From Acidimicrobiaceae bacterium (GTDB taxonomy: Bacteria; Actinomycetota; Acidimicrobiia; Acidimicrobiales; RAAP-2): a stretch of 10,691 nucleotides of DNA. Below are positions 1-6,286 of the stretch, piece by piece. The translations under genes were made by a program, and so were the position numbers. The stretch lies in contig PLSY01000321.1 of NCBI GenBank assembly GCA_003164275.1, positions 316 through 11,006 on the forward strand. The letters are read 5' to 3'. Below the pieces are notes generated by a model that did no database searches, was not told the DNA's origin, and saw nothing but the letters and a program-made list of their open reading frames with translations. Every line of letters starts with the position of its first letter. The stretch's first letter is position 1.

Positions 1-179
1 GCCACGACCGGTGGTTCCTCGACCGTATCGCCACGCACGTGCTGGCCTTCGAGGGTGACTCCGAGGTGCGCTGGTTCGAGGGCAACTTCAGCGACTACGA
101 AGAGGACAGGAAAAAGCGCCTCGGCGTCGACGCCGACCAGCCTCACCGCCTCCGCTACAAGCCCCTCGTGCGCGACTAG
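1..179 (+). CDS. ettA: EttA-like ABC-F ATPase, C-terminal end (partial)
   Basis: This is the last 58 codons of a gene that enters from the left; the reading frame starts at base 3 and stops at TAG 177-179. The first residues read [18 protein letters not shown], the SHDRxFLD switch segment that follows the second Walker B motif of ABC-F proteins. The tail ([18 protein letters not shown], then ADQPHR) matches the characteristic C-terminus of EttA, the energy-dependent translational throttle that binds the ribosomal E site. ABC-F proteins have two ATPase domains and no membrane part, so a cytoplasmic role in translation elongation is expected from the family. The nucleotide-binding domains themselves lie outside the window. 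The next gene starts at the base after the stop codon, which suggests co-transcription. Confidence 0.88.
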   Translation, partial: HDRWFLDRIATHVLAFEGDSEVRWFEGNFSDYEEDRKKRLGVDADQPHRLRYKPLVRD

Positions 180-1241
180 GTGGCGGGGACGGCTGTGAGC
201 GGGATCTCGCGCACCTTTGCCAGTGACAACTGGGCGGGCATCCACCCAGCGGTGCTCTCGGCCATCGCCTCGGTCAACGGCGGCCACGCCCCGGCCTACG
301 GCGCCGACCCGGTCACGACAGAGGCCATCGCTCTGATCAAAGAGCGCTTCGGAGACGACGCCGAGGTGTTCTTCGCCTTCAACGGGACCGGCGCCAATGT
401 CGTCGGGCTGCAGTCGCTGCTCCGACCGTTCGAGGCAGTGATCTGTGCCGAGACGGCCCACATCCACGTGGACGAGTGCGGCGCCCCCGAGCGCCTCCTC
501 GGTTCCAAGCTCGTCACCGTCGCCACGCCGGACGGGAAGCTCACCCCCGGACTGGCGCAAGGAGCGCTCCGTGGGGTGGGCGACGAGCACCACGTGCAGC
601 CCCGGGTGGTCTCGATCACCCAGTCGACCGAGGTCGGCACCTGCTACCGGATCGAGGAGATCACCGCCCTCGGCGACTGGGCCCATGACAACGGCATGTT
701 CCTCCACGTCGACGGCGCCCGCCTGGCCAATGCCGCAGCCACCCTCGGCCTCGACATCGGCGCCTTCGGCTCCGATCTCGGCATCGACGTCCTCTCGTTT
801 GGAGGGACCAAGAACGGGGCCATGGGAGCCGAGTCGGTCATCTCCTTCCTGCCCCCGGGCGACTCCCCCCTCAAGTTCATCCGCAAGCAGTCGATGCAGC
901 TGGCCTCCAAGATGCGCTTCGTGGCCGCGCAGTACATCGCCTTGTTGACCGATGACCTGTGGCTGACCAATGCCACCCACGCCAACGCCATGGCCCAGCG
1001 CCTGGCCAGGGGGGCGGCCGGGGTCGACGGTGTGGACGTGGTCTACGCCGTCGAGGCCAACGGCGTGTTCGCCTCCCTGCCCTCAGAGGCAACGCTGGCC
1101 CTCCAGCAGGACTACCCGTTCTACGTGTGGGACGACGAGACCGGCGTCGTGCGCTGGATGGCCTCGTTCGACACCACCGAGGACGATGTCGACCGGTTCG
1201 TCGAGCGGCTGGCGGAGGTCATGGGGGCAGAGACGGCCTGA
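180..1241 (+). CDS. PLP-dependent threonine aldolase / beta-eliminating lyase family
   Basis: A 353-aa fold-type I PLP enzyme of the low-specificity threonine aldolase (LtaE) family, normally cleaving L-threonine or allo-threonine to glycine and acetaldehyde in the cytoplasm. Family signatures run in order: FASDNWAGIHP near residue 14, the FNGTGANVVGLQ phosphate-binding segment, the HIHVDECGAPE substrate segment, FLHVDGARLANA (its Asp pairs with the PLP pyridine nitrogen), and SFGGTKNGAMGAE, where Lys211 should form the Schiff base. The RKQSMQLASKMRF segment is also typical. Length is normal for the family. The GTG start at 180 directly follows the ettA-like stop; a second in-frame GTG at 195, preceded by a G-rich stretch, would give MSGISRTF and is an equally reasonable start. 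Substrate preference cannot be read from sequence. It converges on the DUF503 gene, with only 4 bases between the stops. Confidence 0.88.
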   Translation: MAGTAVSGISRTFASDNWAGIHPAVLSAIASVNGGHAPAYGADPVTTEAIALIKERFGDDAEVFFAFNGTGANVVGLQSLLRPFEAVICAETAHIHVDECGAPERLLGSKLVTVATPDGKLTPGLAQGALRGVGDEHHVQPRVVSITQSTEVGTCYRIEEITALGDWAHDNGMFLHVDGARLANAAATLGLDIGAFGSDLGIDVLSFGGTKNGAMGAESVISFLPPGDSPLKFIRKQSMQLASKMRFVAAQYIALLTDDLWLTNATHANAMAQRLARGAAGVDGVDVVYAVEANGVFASLPSEATLALQQDYPFYVWDDETGVVRWMASFDTTEDDVDRFVERLAEVMGAETA

Positions 1242-1245
1242 GGGC

Positions 1246-1539
1246 TCAACCCGTCTCGGTCCACCACCGCTCGACGGCCACCACCTCGATGGCCGGCTCC
1301 GACCAGACGAAGCGCTCCACGGCGTCGAGCACCTCCTCCACGTGTCGGTGGTCGCCGGCCACGGCGGCGAAGCCCAGTTCGCAGCGCTGCCACCGGTCGA
1401 GGTACCCGGTCTCTGTCGCCGCCACGGCGAAGCGGGAGCGCGACGCCTCGACCACGTGCTTCACCACGGTGCGCTTGGCCTTCAGGGACCCCGCTTCGGG
1501 GATGCGCAGGTCAACGGACATGGCACACGAATACAACAT
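1246..1539 (-). CDS. DUF503 family (YlxP-like) protein
   Basis: A 97-aa protein with the DUF503 pattern: a short beta strand, then LRIPEAGSLKAKR near the N-terminus, FAVAATETGYLDRWQRCELG in the middle, and a C-terminal DHRHVEEVLDAVERFV helix. In Bacillus the relative YlxP is encoded among infB and rbfA; its precise role is not settled, although a translation or ribosome-linked role is often assumed. The ATG at 1539 is chosen because the family starts about 12 residues before the LxxP element. An upstream in-frame start at 1590 would add 17 non-conserved residues, and an internal ATG at 1521 would remove the first strand. No clear Shine-Dalgarno sequence is visible before 1539. The gene is divergent from the small ORF at 1649 and convergent with the aldolase gene. 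Confidence 0.82.
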   Translation of the reverse strand: MLYSCAMSVDLRIPEAGSLKAKRTVVKHVVEASRSRFAVAATETGYLDRWQRCELGFAAVAGDHRHVEEVLDAVERFVWSEPAIEVVAVERWWTETG

Positions 1540-1648
1540 GACTGCGAGTTTGCCCGACCGGGCCGGGATACCCAACCCCTCTCTGCCCATTCGATCGATC
1601 TGTGCCCGTCGTCCTTGCCGTGGCCGCCACCGTCAAGTAAGAAGCGCC

Positions 1649-1846
1649 ATGGCAGATCGGATCCCGAAGGCAGACCAGCTGTGCCGATGGGAGATGCTGG
1701 TCGGCGGCAAGTGGCAGCGGTGCTCAAAGCTCCGACGACATGAAGGAACCCACCAGTGCGGGGGCGTGACCATCGGCCGGCGCGCCCTGGTGCGGTTGAT
1801 GCTGGCTCGCCACCCGACCGTCCGGCGGGCCAAGGCTCGCCCCTGA
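1649..1846 (+). CDS. Small Cys/His protein (65 aa), C-x5-H-x3-H type
   Basis: A 65-aa basic reading frame starting at ATG 1649. It has Cys12, Cys25, His31, His35 and Cys37. The segment RCSKLRRHEGTHQC follows the C-x5-H-x3-H pattern that I know from many short actinobacterial and phage proteins of the CxxPxxHEGPH kind, which are presumed to bind zinc. The C-terminal half is Arg-rich and could contact nucleic acid; that is inference. The ribosome-binding site is weak (AAGAAG about 4 bases upstream). It ends 6 bases before the end of the convergent zinc-ribbon gene, a spacing that supports both being genes. No function is assigned. It could still be a chance ORF, since its length alone is not significant in GC-rich DNA. 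Confidence 0.5.
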   Translation: MADRIPKADQLCRWEMLVGGKWQRCSKLRRHEGTHQCGGVTIGRRALVRLMLARHPTVRRAKARP

Positions 1847-1852
1847 GGGTGG

Positions 1853-2035
1853 TCAGTCGGGCGAGGAGACGAGGGCTTCGGCGCTCGCCCGATCGGTGGC
1901 GGCCACCAACTTGCAGGCCGAGCAGGTCGTGAAATAGGTGCGCACCATCGGAACGTAGAGGACGGTGACCCAAGTTCGCTGGCTGGACACACCGTGCTCG
2001 GTCGGCCGACCGCACTGCCCACAGGGCAGTGCCAC
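1853..2035 (-). CDS. Small zinc-ribbon protein (60 aa)
   Basis: A 60-aa protein with Cys5-x2-Cys8 and Cys38-x2-Cys41, a T-x-H motif (His14), then VLYVPMVRTYFTTCSACK. The order CxxC, T-H, hydrophobic strand ending VP, Y, CxxC is that of small bacterial zinc-ribbon proteins in which four cysteines hold one zinc; partners and roles of these are mostly unknown. An in-frame TAG sits 15 bases upstream, so the start must be GTG 2035 or later. A perfect GGGAGG abuts that GTG with no spacer, which is unusual for a ribosome-binding site; the CTG codon two codons downstream would have an ideal spacing, but CTG starts are rare. No signal peptide or membrane segment is seen, so a cytoplasmic protein is expected. 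Confidence 0.65.
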   Translation of the reverse strand: MALPCGQCGRPTEHGVSSQRTWVTVLYVPMVRTYFTTCSACKLVAATDRASAEALVSSPD

Positions 2036-2260
2036 CCTCCCGAGGCTCTATCGAACCACTCGTGTCCCGGTGCCAAAGACCCGCATCGGGCCTCCTCTCG
2101 CCTCGCCTCCGCGGCACAGCCAGCCAACACCCGCCGGGCGGTGCTTGGCCAAACCGTGCCTGGGCTGGCGACTGTAGCGCCAGAGGACCAGTAGTCCGTT
2201 TCGGAGCGTCTCCACAGATCCACAAACGTCCGTGACTAGGGATTCTCTCGCATTCGATTC

Positions 2261-2321
2261 CGCTGATCTCCGCTGATTTCCACCAACATCCGCCCCTTTG
2301 GTGGTCAACTTGGTGGTCAAA
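2261..2321. repeat. Cluster of short tandem and inverted repeats
   Basis: Two 10-base units (CGCTGATCTC, CGCTGATTTC) lie head to tail at 2261-2280. Two 12-base units (TTGGTGGTCAAC, TTGGTGGTCAAA) lie head to tail at 2298-2321. The end of the first pair and the start of the second form a 7-bp inverted repeat, CCACCAA 2280-2286 against TTGGTGG 2298-2304, with an 11-base loop. Such nested arrays can be operator arms or recombinase binding sites; which applies here, if either, cannot be decided from the sequence. Confidence 0.6.
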
Positions 2322-2483
2322 ACGACGCGAGATCTCTGCCAGGTGAGCGGGCAACGAGCACCTTCAGCACCTGCGGCGCAAGCAGTCCTCTGCGTCCGGA
2401 GCGTGGCGCGCGCCGGCCGTAAGGTCCAAGTGGTCGATGCGGGAGCACGAATGTCCCAAATGGGAATGCGAGTCTCCACTTGT

Positions 2484-2520
2484 CTAAGCGCGCCCTACAT
2501 CTGATCCAGGGCCTAAGCGC
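2484..2520. repeat. Hairpin flanked by 8-bp direct repeats
   Basis: CTAAGCGC occurs at 2484-2491 and again at 2513-2520. Exactly between the copies is an inverted repeat, GCCCT 2492-2496 against AGGGC 2508-2512, with an 11-base loop. On the minus strand it lies 32-69 bases after the stop codon of the 612-aa propeller gene, so it may act as a transcription end. There is no T-run after the stem, so a classical intrinsic terminator is not supported. Confidence 0.45.
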
Positions 2521-2552
2521 CCAGTTCACCCTGCGACTGCCGAGTGGATCCG

Positions 2553-4391
2553 CTAGGCGGGCGACTGGTTGCGACGGCGACGGGTGTGTTGGAGGTACAC
2601 AGCACTGCCGCCAATGACGATGGCTGTTAGAGGTAGGAGCAAGGTGATGGGAACTTCGGGCGTTCCCGTACCGGGAGTGGCGTTGGGAGTAAACGACACA
2701 CCCCGAATCACCTGACCGTAGGTGGCCGGCATGACCGTGGAGAAGCTTTCACTACCGGGAAGCGTCGTGCTGCTCAAATTGTCGGTGATCGAGACCAGCT
2801 GGTTCGGGTCGGCTCCTTGGTCGCCGTTGCCGCTCACCGACGACGTGCTGGCCCAGATGCTGACCGTGCCGTCAGGGTTCACGCGGCCGGTGATGTTGCG
2901 GAGCCCGTCGGTGGCCGGAGTCCAGGGCAAGCCCGTTCCGCCGTCGGTGCTGTTCAGGCCAGTCGGATAACTGTTGCCGCCCGAACTAGCCACCGAATAC
3001 GGGCTGCCGAGGTTCAATCCGCTCTGGAGGGTGTAGTCCAGGCCCCAGATGTGGGTGGTTGTGTTCAGGGTCCATTTCTGGAGGCCGGCTGTCGTCGAAC
3101 TGGCCGCCGCGGTATAGCTGTTCCCGGAGAAAGTGTTGGTTCCCGATCCCTCGTCGGCAACGTAGAGGGTGGTCGGATTGGCAAACCAGATCCCGAAGGG
3201 GAACAGGGTCGGGCTGCTCTTCGCCAGCGTGGTCGGGAAGCCACTGAGGATGCACGTGTTCGTGGGCGTCAGCCCTGGGTTCGACGTCGTCAGGCCGAGG
3301 GCCGCGTTGCTGGTCGAGTAAGACGGGGAGGTGAACGTCGAGGCATCGGGCAGCGTTGCCGACGCCGAGGGGACGCCCACTCCGCCGGAGGGACATGACG
3401 TACCGGTGGTGTCGACGAAGTAGACGGTATCGACCCCGTTGCCCCCACTCCCCTTGGTGAAGTAGACGACGTTGTTGTTCAGAGTTAGTCCCCTGTAGTT
3501 GTTGTCTTTGGCCGACTTGTCCGCCTTCTGGCCCAGTTGGGAGATATTGAAGTTTGCCAACGGAGTGGGTGCGCCTGGGTTCTGCGACGACTCTGGCTGG
3601 TTCGAGCCGGAGAAGATTTGGGATCCGGCTCCAGTCACGATGCCGGAAGGCTCGGGATTAGCACCGTTTCCAGCATTGCCGACACTGAAGAGGGTGTTCG
3701 TCGCCGGGTTGAGGATGGCGGCCCGTCCGTTGTTCCCGCTGTAAGCATTGGTCTCGGTGAACTGGAAGTTCCCGTTCCCATCCAGCGCCGACACAGCCCG
3801 GTAGTAGGGGGTCGTGCCTGCCGAATTGGTCGGGTCGACTGCTCCAGGAGTGTTTGAGTTCGATACGTCGATCGCGCCCACTGGGGCGTTGTAGCCCATG
3901 AACGTCACGTAGTTATCGTCCGTCGACTGGTTGAGGGCGATCTCGGATTTGGACGAGAAACTGGTCACCATCTGATCGGAACTGGAGGAGATGCCGGACT
4001 GTGAGCTGTTGGGCACGGTGAGGGACGCGAGCTTCGTTCCGCTGGTCGGATCCAGCTCGTCCAACACGATGGGCTGCGTGACACCGAAGCTGGCATCGAC
4101 GCCGTCATTGTTGAAGACCAATGGATAGGTTCCGGGAGCGACGGCGGTGACACAAGGATCGTCAGCCAAAGTGCCGCAGTTGGGGGGCAGTTGGGTTGTG
4201 CCGGCGGTGATCGGGGCGTCTTGCTGCCAGACGCTGGTGGACACCAAAAGGTTGCCCGGGGTTAGAACACCTGAGGCCGAGGCCGACCCGGGAAGGCCGA
4301 CGAGGACCGCCGAGCTGGTCAGCGTGGCCATCGAAGCGACGAGGACAAGCGCTCGTCGGCGGTGCCGCCTGAATGGGTGCGAGATCTTCAC
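2553..4391 (-). CDS. Exported beta-propeller-like protein with TPEVP-TM-RRRR tail (612 aa)
   Basis: The start is GTG 4391, preceded at 6 bases by AAAGGAG, an excellent ribosome-binding site. Residues 1-39 form a signal peptide: FRRHRRR, a hydrophobic core, then an ASA cleavage site. The mature part is rich in Ser, Thr, Gly and Asn, with strands such as PIVLDELDPTSGTKLASLTVP, NYVTFMGYNA and AYSGNNGRAAI. These resemble an uncharacterised propeller family (xFLDEYTPSG..., AYSGNN...) that I know from Planctomycetes, Verrucomicrobia and Acidobacteria, often carrying PEP-CTERM tails. TLYVADEGSG and LQKWTL suggest NHL-like blades. Cys72 and Cys80 could pair as a disulfide. The C-terminus is TPEVP at 577-581, a hydrophobic segment at 582-600, then RRRR at 604-607, predicting cell-surface anchoring or processing. 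Gene order suggests an operon with the smaller paralogue 75 bases upstream. No enzymatic motif is visible; ligand and role are unknown. Confidence 0.85.
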   Translation of the reverse strand: MKISHPFRRHRRRALVLVASMATLTSSAVLVGLPGSASASGVLTPGNLLVSTSVWQQDAPITAGTTQLPPNCGTLADDPCVTAVAPGTYPLVFNNDGVDASFGVTQPIVLDELDPTSGTKLASLTVPNSSQSGISSSSDQMVTSFSSKSEIALNQSTDDNYVTFMGYNAPVGAIDVSNSNTPGAVDPTNSAGTTPYYRAVSALDGNGNFQFTETNAYSGNNGRAAILNPATNTLFSVGNAGNGANPEPSGIVTGAGSQIFSGSNQPESSQNPGAPTPLANFNISQLGQKADKSAKDNNYRGLTLNNNVVYFTKGSGGNGVDTVYFVDTTGTSCPSGGVGVPSASATLPDASTFTSPSYSTSNAALGLTTSNPGLTPTNTCILSGFPTTLAKSSPTLFPFGIWFANPTTLYVADEGSGTNTFSGNSYTAAASSTTAGLQKWTLNTTTHIWGLDYTLQSGLNLGSPYSVASSGGNSYPTGLNSTDGGTGLPWTPATDGLRNITGRVNPDGTVSIWASTSSVSGNGDQGADPNQLVSITDNLSSTTLPGSESFSTVMPATYGQVIRGVSFTPNATPGTGTPEVPITLLLPLTAIVIGGSAVYLQHTRRRRNQSPA

Positions 4392-4466
4392 TTCTTGCTC
4401 CTTTGGTTGCTGCTCACGGCAGCGGAATGTAGGACGGAGTCCGGTGACAACCGAACGTCAGTTTTT

Positions 4467-5678
4467 TCAGGCGATCTGGCGACGGCGTCGATAGACGATG
4501 AAGCCGGCGAAGCCCACACCGGCCAAGACCGGAAGGGCCAACACGAACGGCACCTCGGGCGTTGCTCCCTGATTGGGCGATGCCACCGCGGCGAAGACCA
4601 CGCCCTTCATGGATTCACCGGCGGGAGCTGTTGCCAGGGTGGTCGGAAGAGGACTCGACGGAAGCGTGCCTCCAGCTCCCGAGCTGTCCGTCACCCGATA
4701 GAGGCCCGATTGATTGGTGCAGTAGATGCTCGCAACGCCGGCGTTGACGCTGACGGCGATCCCGGTGACCCCTGACTCGGTGACCGATCCCTTGGCCACC
4801 CAGGTGCTCCCGTTGAAGGAATACTTCTCAACCGCGTTATTCCCGGTATCGGCCACATAAAGAGTGTCCGGCGCTGTCCCCGACCCCAGCGTGGCGAAGC
4901 CGAAGCCCGCTGGTTCGAACTTCGCCGGTGGCGAGGCAATGAGCGACGTATCCGACTGTGTACCCGTCGTTGGGGTTCCGGTGCCGATCTGCTCGATCGC
5001 CGACGTCGTGGACTCGTAGAGCTGATTATTCGAGATGAGCAGTTGGTGCACCGCATCCTGAGTGAGCGACGTGGCTGAAGTCGCTCCGTCAGTGGAGATC
5101 TGCAGTCCGTCGTCGCCGCCCGAATAGGCGCCGGCCTCGGAGCCCGTGGAACCGGTGGCGGAACGGAAGTTGATGCCCGATGCGGTGAGACCGGAGCCGT
5201 TCGTCGAGTTACTGGTGAGTGCCGTTGACGTGTCGATCGTGCCAGTTGAGGACACGATGCCCACGGTTCGGGCATCACTAACGGTCGAAGTGAGCTTTGT
5301 CGTTCCGACATTGTCGTCGTAGCCGGCGACATAGATGTCCTGGCCGTCGCCGGAGAGGGAGATCTCTCCGTTGTAGGTGGCGGAGCCGCTGTCGACAAGC
5401 GAATGGGAGGTCGTGGTGTCTGAGCTCTTGGAGGAGGGAAGGGTGACAACGAATCCGCTGGGTGTACCGGCGGTGCTGTAGTCCCAGAGGGAGACAAGGG
5501 CAGAGGTGCTGGATGGTGTCGCCCCACCTACGGTGCCGACCTGCTCTACAACCAGGTCCCCAGCGCCGAACTGGCTGGGAGTCGCGAAGGCCGGCGCCGT
5601 CAGCCCGATCAGCGAGCCCGCGACAGCCAGCGGGACAGCAGCCAGGGTGATCCCGGTGCGGATGCGTCGAGTTCGCAC
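4467..5678 (-). CDS. Exported beta-propeller-like protein with TPEVP-TM-RRRR tail (403 aa)
   Basis: The chosen start is GTG 5678, giving VRTRRIRTG followed by a hydrophobic core and the APAFA cleavage site after residue 32, a clean signal peptide. A TTG at 5753 would add 25 residues without signal character and would fall inside the likely promoter. The mature part opens with FGAGDLVVEQVG and contains LSGDGQDIYVAGYD, PDTLYVADTGNNAVEKYSFNG and repeated Ser/Thr/Gly strands, as in propellers of NHL-like type and the propeller family noted for its downstream neighbour. It ends with GESMKGVVF, a linker, TPEVP 373-377, a hydrophobic segment 378-396 and RRRR 397-400. The tail is nearly the same as that of the neighbour, while the bodies are only distantly alike. 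The ribosome-binding site is weak (GGA, 6 bases before GTG). Likely first gene of a two-gene operon; function unknown. Confidence 0.83.
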   Translation of the reverse strand: MRTRRIRTGITLAAVPLAVAGSLIGLTAPAFATPSQFGAGDLVVEQVGTVGGATPSSTSALVSLWDYSTAGTPSGFVVTLPSSKSSDTTTSHSLVDSGSATYNGEISLSGDGQDIYVAGYDDNVGTTKLTSTVSDARTVGIVSSTGTIDTSTALTSNSTNGSGLTASGINFRSATGSTGSEAGAYSGGDDGLQISTDGATSATSLTQDAVHQLLISNNQLYESTTSAIEQIGTGTPTTGTQSDTSLIASPPAKFEPAGFGFATLGSGTAPDTLYVADTGNNAVEKYSFNGSTWVAKGSVTESGVTGIAVSVNAGVASIYCTNQSGLYRVTDSSGAGGTLPSSPLPTTLATAPAGESMKGVVFAAVASPNQGATPEVPFVLALPVLAGVGFAGFIVYRRRRQIA

Positions 5679-5723
5679 ATAATTCCAATCGAGAGAAGGG
5701 CGGCGACCGGCGCATAACCGCTG

Positions 5724-5753
5724 ATCATGGAGGACATTTGGTCTCAATGACAA
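5724..5753 (-). promoter_or_regulatory. Possible sigma70-type promoter of the propeller pair
   Basis: On the minus strand, TTGTCA (5753-5748, five of six matches to TTGACA) is followed after 18 bases by CATGAT (5729-5724, four of six matches to TATAAT). Transcription would begin near 5716-5718, leaving a leader of about 40 bases before the GTG at 5678. Position and spacing are right, but the match is by eye only. Confidence 0.45.
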
Positions 5754-5766
5754 GGTAGGTGAGCTC

Positions 5767-5802
5767 CTGTGAACCAGGGGTTACGCCAACCCAAATTCAC
5801 AG
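5767..5802. promoter_or_regulatory. Large dyad just upstream of the propeller promoter
   Basis: CTGTGAA 5767-5773 pairs perfectly with TTCACAG 5796-5802. Inside, GGGTT 5778-5782 pairs with AACCC 5788-5792 around a 5-base loop. The outer arm ends 14 bases before the proposed -35 box, the place for an activator or repressor operator. It is also a possible RNA hairpin if a transcript reads through from upstream. Confidence 0.45.
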
Positions 5803-6076
5803 CGATCTTCGTCCGCCTCTTTCGCGTCGTACTGGTGACCGCTGCGTGAAGTCCTACCCGGTGCGACCATGCCGCCACAGAGGGCGCTCGAGTTCCGACG
5901 CAGCCAGACGTCTGCGCATGGCCGCACATGGGGAGCAGGAAGTTCAGGAACTACAGACCATCAGCAACTAAAAACCGCACTGCTGGACAACTGACTCTGC
6001 GGCGCTCATACCCGTGGAGAAAAGCGACTTAGGGATGATGCGCACTCCTAAGCTTCATCCTCACGGCCGTCGATAT

Positions 6077-6110
6077 CGGCACATCAGATCCTTACGGTGT
6101 CGATGTGCCG
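6077..6110. repeat. 9-bp perfect inverted repeat
   Basis: CGGCACATC at 6077-6085 pairs with GATGTGCCG at 6102-6110 around a 16-base loop. No T-run follows on either strand, so it is more likely an operator or RNA structure than a terminator. Confidence 0.5.
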
Positions 6111-6133
6111 CCTTCCACGGATTCAATCCTCAT
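6092..6133 (-). CDS. Possible 13-aa peptide with strong ribosome-binding site
   Basis: On the minus strand GGAGG (6143-6139) stands 5 bases before ATG 6133, and the frame MRIESVEGGTSTP ends at TAA 6094-6092. The stop codon lies in the loop of the 9-bp hairpin at 6077-6110, an arrangement like that of leader peptides. There is no run of a single regulatory amino acid, and the next gene starts over 400 bases further on, so a regulatory role is speculative. Confidence 0.2.
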   Translation of the reverse strand: MRIESVEGGTSTP

Positions 6134-6257
6134 CGCAACCTCCGGGTTCGGCGAGGACCTCGACGAGCGCACGGCGGCCGACAGGCTCGCCTTATCAGAC
6201 GGCTTTGTCCCCTGATGCGCATAGTGACATGGGCCCGACTCGGTGGGGGCGCGGAAA

Positions 6258-6286
6258 CGCCCACCGACCTGCCCGATCGGTGGGCG
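6258..6286 (-). terminator. Probable terminator of the DUF5666-like gene
   Basis: On the minus strand CGCCCACCGA (6286-6277) and TCGGTGGGCG (6267-6258) form a perfect 10-bp GC-rich stem with a 9-base loop, followed by TTTCC. It starts 32 bases after the stop codon ending at 6319. A second stem, CAGTGGT/ACCACTG (6290-6309), lies between the stop and this one. The T-run is short, as is common in actinobacteria. Confidence 0.55.

Larger units (their letters stand above)
2036..2552. other. Gene-free, repeat-containing spacer
   Basis: I find no convincing gene in these 517 bases on either strand; the open frames present are Arg/Pro/Ser-rich, as expected for chance frames. The stretch holds a cluster of short tandem and inverted repeats at 2261-2321 and a hairpin flanked by direct repeats at 2484-2520, listed separately. 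It separates the small zinc-ribbon gene from the exported propeller genes and may be an old insertion or rearrangement junction, but no integrase, transposase or tRNA was found to support that. Confidence 0.6.
6039..6215 (+). pseudogene. Coding-like remnant, no family recognised
   Basis: The frame from 6039 (after TGA 6036-6038) to TGA 6213-6215 reads like ordinary protein at its end (TSGFGEDLDERTAADRLAL). It is acidic and mixed in composition, with G or C in most third positions from about 6105 on. Chance frames here are instead Arg/Pro/Ser-rich. The only credible start is GTG 6105, giving 36 aa without a ribosome-binding site. It may be the decayed 3' end of a lost gene or a chance frame. 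Confidence 0.2.

Noticed and set aside
445..1743. Plus-strand frames overlapping the threonine aldolase gene
   Set aside because: They are shifted frames of a gene with clear PLP-family motifs, and their composition is Pro/Ser/Arg-rich.
1482..2479. Long open frames on the minus strand across 1482-2479
   Set aside because: They are Arg/Pro/Trp/Ser-rich, have no recognisable motif, and overlap the better-supported small genes.
2258..2552. tRNA gene or tRNA-type attachment site beside the repeats
   Set aside because: No T-arm consensus with a matching acceptor stem was found on either strand.
2553..2661. LPLTA inside the C-terminal helix of the 612-aa protein as an LPxTA sortase site
   Set aside because: It lies inside the hydrophobic segment, and the paralogue has LPVLA at that place. 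The conserved part outside the helix is TPEVP.
5679..5753. TTG 5753 as start of the 403-aa propeller protein
   Set aside because: The extra 25 residues break up the signal peptide layout, and the TTG coincides with the likely -35 box.
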